Origin: JAGVGT01 sp963807225
GTDB taxonomy: Bacteria; Desulfobacterota; Desulfobulbia; Desulfobulbales; JAGXFP01
Reading direction: 5' to 3'
DNA length: 64,000 nucleotides
Assembly: GCA_963807225.1 (NCBI GenBank)
Contig: CAWEAD010000013.1
Location: 55,835-119,834 of the forward strand
Part shown: positions 54,762-63,190 of the stretch, one piece after another
How positions within the stretch are numbered: position 1 is the first letter of the stretch
Layout of the letters: each line of letters begins with the position of its first letter
Translations under genes and position numbers: made by a program
Notes under the pieces: model-generated
Told to the model about the DNA's origin: nothing
Seen by the model: only the letters and a program-made list of their open reading frames with translations
Database searches by the model: none

Positions 54762-56030
54762 CTAACGGTTAAGTTCCCAGTGTCGGCGTACGGAAGTCAA
54801 ACGTGGCGGCGACTGGTAGGTGCCGTCCTCCATCTCCGCCCGCACCACCTTCTGGAACAGGCGCGACATTCGCAGAGACTGGGATGAACCCTTGTAGAAG
54901 TTGGTCCAGGCGTAGTCGTACATCTCCTGCAGTTCCTCCGGGGTCATGTGCTTGGGTTGGAAACAGACCTCGGCGGTGGTGTAGCGGGACCAGTCCTTGT
55001 GCAGGATGCGGCCGGTCTTCTCGAACTGATCGGTGACGGGGGTATGGGGGAAGGGAGTGAGGATCGAGAACTCGGCCATCTCCACGTCGATTTCCAGGAG
55101 AAAGTCGACCAGCTTTTTGATCTGATCGACACTCTGGTTGTCGGGACCCAGCAGCACCGCCGCCTCCACTCCGATGCCGTGATCCTTCAAGCGCTTGACC
55201 CGGTTGCGGATCACGTCGGAGGTATCGAAAATCGCCTGGTAGACGTACCAGCAGCCGGCCTCGGCCGCCTTGGCCACCACCGCCTCCTCGTCCAGAATCG
55301 GGTGACAGACCCATTTCTTCTTCAGCGGTTTCATGGCCTCGAAAAGATTCATGATCCAATCGCGGTCCTGGGCCAGAGAGTTGTCGACCAGGAAGAGCCG
55401 GTTATTGTCGATCCCGGCGATCTCCTCGATCACCTGGTCGATCGGCCGGGGCCGGAATTGCCGGCCGCCCAGGTAGGCGGTGGCGCAAGGAAAGCAGTTG
55501 AAGCGGCAGCCCCGAGAGGCATGGACCAGGTCGACCATCGGCACCCCGCGGTACATGTAACGCTCGCGGTTTAATATATCGCGCCGGGCCGGGCCCACCG
55601 ACTCGATGGGCGGAAAGTCGTGAAAATAATCGTATTTCGGAGCCAGCGCCCCCTTCTCCCAGTCGGCCAGAACTTTCGCCAGCCGGCCGTCCTCGACCTC
55701 GCCCAGGAAAATGGCGTCCACCCCGGCCCCCACCTCCTCGGCGTGCAGCATGGTCGAGATGCCGCCGGCGATCACCTTGATCCCCTGTTCCCGGAAACGG
55801 GCGGCGACTTCCAGGCCACGAGGCAGCTGGCAGGTGAGCATCATCGACAGCAGCACCAGGTCGGTCCGGTGATCCGGGGCGAGATGGTCGACATTCTCGT
55901 CGATGAAGGTCACCTCGTAGTGAGCCGGGATCTCGGCCGCCAGACAGACCGGGCCGTGGGGCGGCAGATGGAACTCAGTCTGCTCGGGGATCTTGGGCCA
56001 GCGGGGATAGATAATCGTTACGTGGGGCAT
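54762..56030 (-). CDS. B12-binding-type radical SAM protein, rSAM-B4
   Basis: A 422-residue protein. The cobalamin-binding-like domain (MPHVTIIYPRWPKIPEQTE, HGPVCLAAEIPAH, VIAGGISTMLHAEEV) precedes a radical SAM domain with C175, C179 and C182 in GCRFNCFPC. The unusual FNCFPC core distinguishes it from the other three enzymes of the window. It starts three bases after the upstream degenerate ketosynthase, so the two are translationally linked. This tie to a ketosynthase-fold partner suggests that its substrate is bound to a carrier protein. Confidence 0.9.
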   Translation of the reverse strand: MPHVTIIYPRWPKIPEQTEFHLPPHGPVCLAAEIPAHYEVTFIDENVDHLAPDHRTDLVLLSMMLTCQLPRGLEVAARFREQGIKVIAGGISTMLHAEEVGAGVDAIFLGEVEDGRLAKVLADWEKGALAPKYDYFHDFPPIESVGPARRDILNRERYMYRGVPMVDLVHASRGCRFNCFPCATAYLGGRQFRPRPIDQVIEEIAGIDNNRLFLVDNSLAQDRDWIMNLFEAMKPLKKKWVCHPILDEEAVVAKAAEAGCWYVYQAIFDTSDVIRNRVKRLKDHGIGVEAAVLLGPDNQSVDQIKKLVDFLLEIDVEMAEFSILTPFPHTPVTDQFEKTGRILHKDWSRYTTAEVCFQPKHMTPEELQEMYDYAWTNFYKGSSQSLRMSRLFQKVVRAEMEDGTYQSPPRLTSVRRHWELNR

Positions 56031-56032
56031 GT

Positions 56033-56614
56033 TTATCTCACAATTTTGAAGTTTGCCACTACAACCTCGCCGACCTCACTCCCCGAGGCCCCGGTTTGGT
56101 TATCCGGGAGGGCGATGGCTCCGGCCGGACAGATATCAATCAACCCGGCCACCATGAATTCCGGGCCGGGTTCTTCGGCCAGCCAGCGGCGGGCTTCGGC
56201 CTCAGCCTCGGCAGCGTCCGAGGAGAAGAGTGAATAGACCGGCCCGGTTAATCCATAATGGCTGGCCGCCTCGGCCAGGGCGATATTCGGCAGGGTATAG
56301 CTGAACAGGGTCGGACTGGCCAGGTCGATTCCGCCGGCCAGAGTCTGAGCGTAGGACAGGTCGGTGGCCAGGGAACCATGAATGCCGGCACCGATCAAAC
56401 CGGCGGTGGAGAGCGCGGCGACGCCCGGGGACTCATACCTTAAAAGCCCGGCTGTCTTGAGGACCCGCCCCACCTCATAGACCGCCAGGCGACTGAGCCG
56501 GTCCATCCGCCCCCAACGCCTGGGGATCGCCCCGATCACCGCCAGTATATCCGGCCCCGGTTCATCTTGGTCCAGGTAAGCGAAAGGGGTAGAATTTAGT
56601 TTTGTTCCAGCCAC
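56033..56614 (-). CDS. Second degenerate ketosynthase-like protein (chain-length-factor type)
   Basis: A 193-residue protein with a partial ketosynthase fold. The segment SPTLFSYTLPNIALAEAA matches the SPTLFSHSVYNAAAGYVA block of the CLF-like protein, and GPVYSLFSSDAAEAEAEA takes the place of the SSACASG nucleophile region. The cysteine and both histidines are absent and the C-terminal half is missing. It is the first gene of the minus-strand cluster, with a GTG start and an AAGAAGG site. It probably serves as a structural or length-setting partner rather than an enzyme. Confidence 0.75.
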   Translation of the reverse strand: MAGTKLNSTPFAYLDQDEPGPDILAVIGAIPRRWGRMDRLSRLAVYEVGRVLKTAGLLRYESPGVAALSTAGLIGAGIHGSLATDLSYAQTLAGGIDLASPTLFSYTLPNIALAEAASHYGLTGPVYSLFSSDAAEAEAEARRWLAEEPGPEFMVAGLIDICPAGAIALPDNQTGASGSEVGEVVVANFKIVR

Positions 56615-56737
56615 AATAACCTTCTTAATCTCTGCCGATTACCACATCAGCGAGTTTTCAGCGCATGCGGGATTAACCGGAACTTGTGATAATATCCGCA
56701 CGAACGGTACCGGGTCAAGAATTATACCTTAACATTC

Positions 56738-56767
56738 TTGACATGACCAGCGGGTTTGGGCCATAGT
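56738..56767 (+). promoter_or_regulatory. Candidate promoter for the LpxL gene
   Basis: A perfect TTGACA at 56738 and CATAGT at 56762 are 18 bases apart in the divergent space between the minus-strand cluster and the + strand acyltransferase gene. The match is good at -35 and fair at -10. No other feature was seen in 56615-56980. Confidence 0.3.
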
Positions 56768-56980
56768 CCAAGGCAATTCACCGGCCTCATTTCGTCCGGC
56801 CTTTATCGAACTCAAACCTTGACGCATTCGCAAAAAACTACGGATTCATCCAAAAGCCGCAGAGCGCACAGAGTATTTGCTTGATTAAAAGAGATATTTC
56901 GCTGTGAACTCTTCGAGCTCCGTGGTTAAGGAAGATTATTTGCGAGACAGTCAAGCCCTGCAGGGAAACCGAAAACCGCC

Positions 56981-57913
56981 GTGGCGAAAAATCCTCTCTA
57001 CCGAAAAATCCGCGATGACCTGTTCTACCTGCTGGTTGTAGGCTTCATCGGCTGTCTCCGCCTCTTGCCCCGGAGGGTAGCCCTGGCCCTGCTACGGACC
57101 ATGGGGAGGCTGGGTTTTGTCCTGGCTTCCGGCCCGCGCCGCCGAACCATCGAGCACCTGACCATGGTATACGGGCAGGACAAGAGTCCGGCCGAGATCA
57201 GGGAATTGGCCCGCCGGGTCTTCGTCCATTTCGCCACCGCCGCCGCCGATCTCCTGCGGCTGCCGGTGCTGATCAAACAGGGGCTCGATCGGCTGGTCTC
57301 GGCCTCAGGCACTGAACACCTGGACCGGGCCTTCGCCACTGGTGACGGAGTGTTGATGATCACCTGTCATTTCGGCAATTGGGAAATCCTGGGGGCCTGG
57401 CTGGCCCAGAACGGCTACCCGATGAGCGTGGTCGGCACCAGCCTGTTCGACCCTCGTCTGGACCGGATCCTGGTCGAAACCAGAAACCGGGCCGGCTACA
57501 CCAACATCACCCGGGGCAAGGGAACCCGCGAAATTATCCGCACCCTGAAAAAGGGGGAAGCGGTGGGCATGCTGATCGACCAGGACACCAAGGCCGACGG
57601 GGTCTTTGTCGATTTCTTCGGCCGTCCCGCCTATACCCCTACCGGTCCTGCCGTCCTGGCCCGCCGCCTGAACCTGCCGATCATCCCGATCTTCGCCTAC
57701 CTGAAAGACGATTTCACCTACCAGGTCGAATGCCTACCCCCCCTCGACCTGGTCAAGACCGATAATGAGGCCGAGGACATCCGGCGGAACACCCAGAAAT
57801 GTTCCGATGCCTACGAGGACATTATCCGCCGCCACCCCGAGCAATGGGTCTGGATGCACAAGCGCTGGAAGACGCAGCCGGAACAATTCGCCCGGGAGAA
57901 AAAAGAAGTTTAA
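56981..57913 (+). CDS. Lipid A biosynthesis acyltransferase, LpxL/HtrB type
   Basis: A 310-residue inner-membrane acyltransferase with an N-terminal helix (about residues 15-32). The catalytic pair is H130 and E135 in TCHFGNWEIL, intact here in contrast to the cluster's own enzyme. Other LpxL segments are MLIDQDTKADGVFVDFFGRP and PTGPAVLARRLNLPIIPIF. It should add a secondary acyl chain to lipid A precursors, but could also use chains made by the adjacent cluster. The GTG start is preceded by GGGAAACC. It is divergent from the cluster. Confidence 0.92.
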   Translation: MAKNPLYRKIRDDLFYLLVVGFIGCLRLLPRRVALALLRTMGRLGFVLASGPRRRTIEHLTMVYGQDKSPAEIRELARRVFVHFATAAADLLRLPVLIKQGLDRLVSASGTEHLDRAFATGDGVLMITCHFGNWEILGAWLAQNGYPMSVVGTSLFDPRLDRILVETRNRAGYTNITRGKGTREIIRTLKKGEAVGMLIDQDTKADGVFVDFFGRPAYTPTGPAVLARRLNLPIIPIFAYLKDDFTYQVECLPPLDLVKTDNEAEDIRRNTQKCSDAYEDIIRRHPEQWVWMHKRWKTQPEQFAREKKEV

Positions 57914-57974
57914 TGTTATTGTCGATTCCGAAGAATTTGCGGCAAGTGGCGGGAAAAAGGCAATTACCCTTGCA

Positions 57975-58010
57975 GTCATTGCGAGGGAACGGCAGTTACC
58001 GAGGCAATCT
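57975..58010. repeat. REP-like dispersed element, copy 2
   Basis: GTCATTGCGAGGGA at 57975 and GAGGCAATCT ending at 58010 form the same outline as copy 1 at 52847-52884, in the opposite orientation. It lies between the LpxL gene and a small lipoprotein gene. Confidence 0.5.
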
Positions 58011-58083
58011 TTCGCAATTGGCAGTGAGATCGTTTCGTCCTTTATCCTCGCGCTGACCACATCCCAAAATCCAGGAGGGAAAG

Positions 58084-58317
58084 ATGAAAAAACTGTTCAT
58101 TATACCGATGCTGTTCTGCGCCCTGTTCCTGGTCGCCTGCTCCTCGGACGATCCGTCGGTCACCGACCAGGTCGCCGACAAGGTGGACCAGATCAACACC
58201 AAGAACGCCGACGCCATCGTTAAGCACATCAAGAGCCCGATTGAAAAGGCCAGAATGACTCAAAACCTTGGCGACGAGCGCACCAATGCCATCGACGATG
58301 CCATACAAAATCAGTAA
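58084..58317 (+). CDS. Small lipoprotein of unknown function
   Basis: A 77-residue protein with a clear lipobox, CALFLVACSSDD. The mature part of about 58 residues is charged and mostly helical (TDQVADKVDQINTKNADAI), with no recognised domain. An AGGAGGGAAAG ribosome site lies directly before the ATG, which supports real expression. A bidirectional terminator follows 30 bases after the stop. It is probably monocistronic. Confidence 0.8.
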   Translation: MKKLFIIPMLFCALFLVACSSDDPSVTDQVADKVDQINTKNADAIVKHIKSPIEKARMTQNLGDERTNAIDDAIQNQ

Positions 58318-58345
58318 AGGTTGAAGCCGCACCAACAGAAACAAA

Positions 58346-58375
58346 AAGGGCCGCCCGATTAAACGGGCGGCCCTT
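58346..58375. terminator. Bidirectional terminator between lipoprotein and NosL genes
   Basis: A 12-bp perfect stem (AAGGGCCGCCCG at 58346-58357 and its complement at 58364-58375) with a 6-base loop. The left flank is a run of As, so transcripts of the minus-strand NosL gene end in Us. On the + strand the stem ends in TT only. Confidence 0.8.
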
Positions 58376-58438
58376 GCACCATGACGCTGATTTCGACTTC
58401 GGCTTTCGAACCGGATATCCGGTCCAATCTGGTCGATC

Positions 58439-58951
58439 TTACATTTTACCCTTCATCTTCTTCATTTCCTGCCGCTTCATCCGGATCATCCGGGTGTCCT
58501 GATACATGTCCTGATAGGCGCCATTGATGGCCGCTTCAAAGTCGACCAATTCACCGCCATTCTCGGCGACGAATTTATCTGCCGCCGCTTTATCGGCAAA
58601 GGCCCATTTGGCTCGTTTGGTCATCACCCCCTTGACCTTGCCGCCCATGACCCAGGTCGCCTCTTCGGCATTGATCAACTCCTTGGAGTTGTAATCGCCG
58701 ACTTTGATGGCCTTGGGCATCTTGTCCAGCTGGTTGGCCAGATCCAGGGCACCACAATGCAGGCTGCACAAACCGCTACTGCTGCCGTCACCGTATTCGA
58801 TCAGCATCCTGCTCTGGGCGAACATCTGCCGGTTCATCCCGCAGTATGCACAAGAGGGATGTTGGGCAATATCGGCCATCTGCTCCATGGCCACGGCCAG
58901 ACCGGCCACTCCGGCCAGCAACAGGGTACACAACAAGACAAGTTTCTTCAT
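58439..58951 (-). CDS. NosL family protein
   Basis: A 170-residue exported protein with a signal peptide (MKKLVLLCTLLLAGVAG) and no lipobox cysteine in the usual place. The metal-binding motif is CAYCGM near residue 34, as in NosL copper chaperones. A second cysteine-rich segment follows (GLCSLHCGALDLAN). NosL delivers copper to nitrous oxide reductase, but no nos genes are nearby and the family is broader than denitrification. The ATG at 58951 has a GGAGAG site; an upstream frame is not coding. The basic, Met/Lys-rich tail (RMKRQEMKKMKGKM) is unusual. Confidence 0.85.
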   Translation of the reverse strand: MKKLVLLCTLLLAGVAGLAVAMEQMADIAQHPSCAYCGMNRQMFAQSRMLIEYGDGSSSGLCSLHCGALDLANQLDKMPKAIKVGDYNSKELINAEEATWVMGGKVKGVMTKRAKWAFADKAAADKFVAENGGELVDFEAAINGAYQDMYQDTRMIRMKRQEMKKMKGKM

Positions 58952-59228
58952 GGGCTCTCCTAGTTTTGATTTCCCGACTTTCAGGGTTGGCTGGATAGCA
59001 ACCTGGAGCACCATTATCAAAGCAACTCAGGAAGAGATCAATGCGGCAAATTGTCGCACTGCGAAGCCAGGCCGAGAAGTTGGCCGGGATTACCCCACCG
59101 CCAATTGGCATTATGCAGGCAGGCGTCAAGCAGGTTATAGTTTGTTTAATCGCTCGACCTCGGGGGGTAACTACACCGCCGAGACCACACCGGGAAGAGC
59201 ATTTCGTGGAGAATATTGGAGGATCGGG

Positions 59229-59474
59229 ATGGACAAGAACACCGCGTTACATCTACTCATAACCTTGATCGACTACTTCGAGGCCGGCAACCATGAAACC
59301 GACAGCGCGGCCCAGGCCATCATCGCCAGCGATGTCAATTTCAAGGAAAAGTGGGAGGCGGAAATCAAGCGCCTCGTGGCAGGAAACGAGTGGACCGGCC
59401 TGCGGGCGCCGGAAGCGGATATCATCGCCTCCGCCCTGCACCGCCTGCAGCGACTGCTGGCGGAAGGGGACTGA
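59229..59474 (+). CDS. Small hypothetical protein
   Basis: An 81-residue acidic-helical protein (MDKNTALHLLITLIDYFEAG, then EIKRLVAGNEWTGL and ASALHRLQRLLAEGD). No family is recognised. The start has a good GGAGGATC site, so it is probably real. The frame is open far upstream over the NosL gene but only this part looks like a protein. It is not clearly linked to neighbours. Confidence 0.6.
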   Translation: MDKNTALHLLITLIDYFEAGNHETDSAAQAIIASDVNFKEKWEAEIKRLVAGNEWTGLRAPEADIIASALHRLQRLLAEGD

Positions 59475-59569
59475 TTGTCCTGAGGGCTGTAGCCGCAAAA
59501 CGAAATCAAGACAAAGAGATTGACAGGAAAAGCCGGCCCGATAAAGTGAGCACAGGAGGTCCGGCAAGG

Positions 59570-59779
59570 TTAGATTTCCTTGACGATCAACCGCCGCAAC
59601 CGGTCGATTACCTTGGTGACATTGGCCGAACCATTGCGAACCTCTCCGTCATGGTCGGTGAACTTAACTTCGAACCTCTTCCTGCCAGGCAGAAGCCGGG
59701 AACGAAAAAGATCGACCCTGAACTTTCGCCCTGATTTAAACCGCAAGGAAATAGTGCAAACAGGCCTGTTTTTCGGCAT
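59570..59779 (-). CDS. Small basic hypothetical protein
   Basis: A 69-residue, strongly basic protein with beta-like segments (CTISLRFKSGRKFRVDLF, KRFEVKFTDHDGEV). The amino acid pattern looks like a real small domain, but there is no clear ribosome site before the start codon. No family is recognised. It is convergent with the preceding small gene. The gap 59780-60082 contains no other feature. Confidence 0.4.
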   Translation of the reverse strand: MPKNRPVCTISLRFKSGRKFRVDLFRSRLLPGRKRFEVKFTDHDGEVRNGSANVTKVIDRLRRLIVKEI

Positions 59780-60082
59780 TAGATATTTTATATTTGAATA
59801 AATAACGAGAAAACAAAACTACTCGTCAGATACGTAACTATTTCAAAGAGAAAATGTTTTCGGACATCATTCCATCGTAACCAATGACGGGATACGGCGC
59901 CAAGTTTCGGTCCATCTCTCATTCAGTAAGCAATTGCAGGATACCGGAGATGCAGATAGCGAGCTTGCGAGAACTTCGAGGCATCGGGCTGCAAGGTTAC
60001 TGGTGTACATGAGCAGGCAGATAACACAGCGGATTCGTTGCCCTGAGTTCGCTTACATTCCATCGATGCCGGCGGGAGGATC

Positions 60083-60433
60083 ATGCTGAAGGAAATGAAG
60101 GCATATGGCCACTTGAAACCGGGCCAGAAGGGAACGCAGCGACTGACGTCGCGTTTTGGTGAGGCGTTGGTCTGTGTCCGTTACCGGTATGATGAACGAA
60201 CAGGCGACAACCTGACGACAGTGGAAATCATCGTGGATAGACGCCCCCGGTTGGCCGGGCGGCACCGGGATACGAACATGGTTGCCGTCGCCGTGTCCTA
60301 CAACGAAACGGAACTGAGGGAAAAGCTGAAAAAAGCCGGGGGGCGCTGGAATTCGGAGGAACGGATCTGGCGGGTCTGTTTTGGAGCGATTCGGGGTGAC
60401 ACGACACTGGTGGAACGGATCGTTAAAGAGTAG
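60083..60433 (+). CDS. Conserved hypothetical protein near mobile DNA
   Basis: A 116-residue basic protein (MLKEMKAYGHLKPGQKGTQ, LVCVRYRYDERTGDNLTTVE, KKAGGRWNSEERIWRVCFGA). The W-containing C-terminal motif resembles the GGRW...K.W pattern of small DNA-associated domains such as DUF5710. I have seen similar proteins next to mobile elements in other deltaproteobacteria, from memory. The leader GGCGGGAGGATC gives a strong ribosome site. It stands just before the AT-rich, decayed region, so it may mark the boundary of an insertion. Confidence 0.7.
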   Translation: MLKEMKAYGHLKPGQKGTQRLTSRFGEALVCVRYRYDERTGDNLTTVEIIVDRRPRLAGRHRDTNMVAVAVSYNETELREKLKKAGGRWNSEERIWRVCFGAIRGDTTLVERIVKE

Positions 60434-60463
60434 GCGGTGGACCGATGTGCCATGAGAAAAGAA

Positions 60464-60552
60464 TATAGCCGAGTCGAGCAGCTGGCCTGCTCATACGAGA
60501 CTTATGCCCGCAGGGTGTATAGCCGAGTCGAGCAGCTGGCCTGCTCATACGA
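60464..60552. repeat. Two 35-bp direct repeats with internal hairpin
   Basis: The same 35-base sequence occurs at 60464-60498 and 60518-60552 (starts TATAGCCGAGTCGAGCAG), 54 bases apart. Each copy contains a stem GAGCAG...CTGCTC. Only two copies are present, so this is not a CRISPR array. Confidence 0.8.
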
Positions 60553-60593
60553 ATATGCCAGGTGCAAAGGCGGTGCAAGTTTCCGGTGAATAA

Positions 60594-60725
60594 GTAACCT
60601 ATACCGGTTACCGGTTCTTGCCAGGGGAATTGAATGAAATCACGTATATAGGTTACCTGGAGGTCACTTATATAAGTCACCGGTAACGTATATAGGTGAC
60701 AAGTCACTTATATACGGATACCTAT
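60594..60725. repeat. Iteron-like array of GTNAC/TATATA motifs
   Basis: GTAACCTATA at 60594, TATATAGGTTACC at about 60645, a perfect palindrome ACTTATATAAGT at 60666-60677, TATATAGGTGAC at about 60690 and GTCACTTATATA at about 60704 occur in alternating orientation in 130 bases. The array lies directly upstream of the decayed methyltransferase gene. It could be an operator, a replication or attachment region, or a decayed repeat family. The gap 60434-60775 has no gene. Confidence 0.65.
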
Positions 60726-60775
60726 AATCAACTTGTTGGGGCAAGAAAATGAGAACGATCTAATAGGAAACAACA

Positions 60776-61778
60776 TGGCAAACAAGAATCTTACAAACGC
60801 CAAAAGGGCAAAAAATGACGAGTTTTATACCCAATATGGCGATATTCAGAAAGAGATTGAAGCATATTTGGAATATGACCCGGATGTATTTCGAGGTAAA
60901 GTAGTATATTGCAACTGCGACGATCCGTTCGAGAGCAATTTTTTTCGCTATTTCGTTCTCAATTTCAACAAGTTGGATTGAAACAACTTATCACTACAAG
61001 CTACAAACCTTCGCCAGTTGCCAATACACAACTAGAATTATTTGGCGATGACAAAACTCTCACAAAATCAAAAGGCCGTCCAAAGATAACTGCCAACAAA
61101 TTTATTATCAATGAAGTTCATGACATAGACGGTGACGGCGAATTTAACTTGAAGGATGTTGCAAACAATTAAAGGAAAATAAACAAAATGAATGGACACC
61201 ATTAGACGGAGATGGTGATTTCCGTAGTGATGAATGCATAGATCTACTGAAACAATCAGACATCGTAGTAACAAATCCACCATTTAGTTTGTTTCGAGAA
61301 TATGTTAAACAACTTTTTGATTACAAAAAAAAATTTTTAATTATCGGAAATATTAATGCCATTACATATAAAGAAATTTTTCCCTTGATTAAAGAGAATA
61401 AAATATGGCTAGGTACACGGATTGGTCAGGTGGAATCTGGTTTTATTGTGCACTAAATCTATGAGTTATATGTCAGAAGCTCGAATTGATGAAGAAGAGA
61501 CTATGAATGTTGCTACCAATCTGTTTTGGTTTACTAATCTAGACCACGGACGCGACACCAACCATTACCACTTATGACCATGGAGGATAATTTGAAGTTC
61601 AGTAAACATAAGAAATTAAAGGGAAAAAGCATATGACAAATATGATAATTATGATGCAATTGAGGTGCCTTTTACCGATGCAATCCCAAGTGATTATGAT
61701 GGCGTGATGGGAGTACCCATTACTTTCTTAGATAAATACAATCCTGAACAGTTTGAAATTATAGGTGTACAAAGATGA
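60776..61778 (+). pseudogene. EcoRI-family adenine-specific DNA methyltransferase, frameshifted
   Basis: A gene that encodes an EcoRI-type adenine methyltransferase is visible in pieces across several frames. The N-terminus (ATG at 60776) reads KNDEFYTQYGDIQKEIEAYL and stops at 60981. The next frame continues with LITTSYKPSPVANTQLELFG to 61172. Another frame gives DIVVTNPPFSLFREYVKQLF around 61250-61330, with the NPPF catalytic motif. The C-terminal piece ends YNPEQFEIIGVQR at 61778. At least four or five frame changes are needed. The gene would protect DNA by methylating adenine. It is inactive if the sequence is right. The AT-rich codon use differs from the rest of the window. Confidence 0.8.
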
Positions 61779-61934
61779 TAACGATCTCGCATCTGTATGA
61801 AAACATAGAAGAATACATCAGGTGAAACAAATGAGAACGCTAATGATTTAAAGCGACGATGGTGTAATAAATTATTGTGAATGAGACAAATGTCAATCGT
61901 TATCCAACGTATTTATTAATAAGAAAAAAATAAT

Positions 61935-63163
61935 ATGAAAACAACATTAAAAACCGATATTACTGTAAAAGATATATGTGAAGGGTTTGTTTATAACGAA
62001 CTTGAAGGCAAAGGGCTTGTTTGGCTTGTCTGGTAAACTCACCATTCAGCCGGAATATCAGCGTAACTATATTTATGCTTCGATGGTGGAAAAAGAGAGA
62101 TGGCCGTTATTGAATCAATCTCAAAGGCTATCCAATTGGTTTGATTTATTTTAATAAAGTTAGTGAAGATAATTTGGAAGTTTTGGATGGGCAGCAGCGA
62201 ATTACCAGTTTTGGACGATTTGTAACTGATAAATTTGCCATCAAAGATGAAAATGGTATGGAGCAATATTTTGGTGGTATTGCAAAAGATAAGCAAGACC
62301 AAGATTTTGGAAACAAAACTGCTTATTTATGAATGTGAAGGGACAGAAAGCGAGATAAAAGAATGGTTTAAAACAATCAATATTGCTGGTGTTCCGCTTA
62401 ACAATCAAGAATTATTAAATGCTGTTTATTCTGGACCATTTGTGACACTTGGCAAAGAGGAGTTCAGCAATAGCCAAAACGCCAATATCCAAAAATGGAG
62501 TGCATATATAAAGGGTAGTGCAAACGACAGGAATTTTTGGAACGAGCCTTGGACTGGGTGAGTAAAGGCAATATTGATGAATATATGAGTGTCATCGCAA
62601 CGACAAAAATATTAACGAATTAAAAACATATTTCAACAGTGTAATTGATTGGGTTTCCAGCGTATTTACAGATGTTGAAAGTGAAATGTGTGGACTTGAA
62701 TGGGGACGACTATATGAAGAGTATCATAAGAAATCATATAATCCCAAGAAAGTATCAGGGAAGTTCAAAAGCTATACGGTGATCCATATGTCAAAAATCG
62801 CAAAGGTGTTTTTGAGTATATCTTGGTGGTTCAATAGATACAAAATTACTTGAAGTTCGAGTTTTTGACGAAGCAACAAAGAAATCTGTTTATACAAAAC
62901 AGACGCAAAAGCAGAAGAAAAAGGCGAATCAAATTGTCCTCTTTGTGCAATTGGACATGATGCAAACAAGAGTAAAATATGGAAGATTGACCGAAATGGA
63001 TGCAGACCATGTAGCAGCTTGGAGTAAAGGTGGTGCAACAGATATCAAAAATTGTAAATGCTATGTAAAACACATAATCGAGCAAAAGGAAATCGATAAA
63101 CAATTTCAACAGCCCCAACAATCTACTGCAGACGACATCCTGAAGGCCACGCTTGAGGAGTGA
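61935..63163 (+). pseudogene. DUF262/GmrSD-like protein with HNH end, frameshifted
   Basis: Pieces of a DUF262-type protein lie in several frames. The N-terminus (ATG at 61935) is followed by KLTIQPEYQRNYIY, then NLEVLDGQQRITSFGRFV, the nucleotide-binding DGQQR motif, then EWFKTINIAGVPLNNQELLNA. The last piece reads MDADHVAAWSKGGATDIKNC with nearby cysteine codons (CPLC in another frame), which looks like an HNH nuclease end. DUF262-HNH proteins include GmrSD-type restriction systems that attack modified DNA. At least five frame changes disrupt it. It follows the methyltransferase in the same direction. Confidence 0.75.
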
Positions 63164-63190
63164 CGTTGGGCTTAACAGGTATAAACTATA

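Noticed and set aside
58439..58951. Denitrification locus suggested by NosL
   Set aside because: No nosZ, nosDFY or nosR gene lies in the window; NosL-like proteins occur outside nos clusters.
60464..60552. Possible CRISPR array
   Set aside because: Only two repeats with one 19-base spacer, no cas genes and an internal stem unlike CRISPR repeats.
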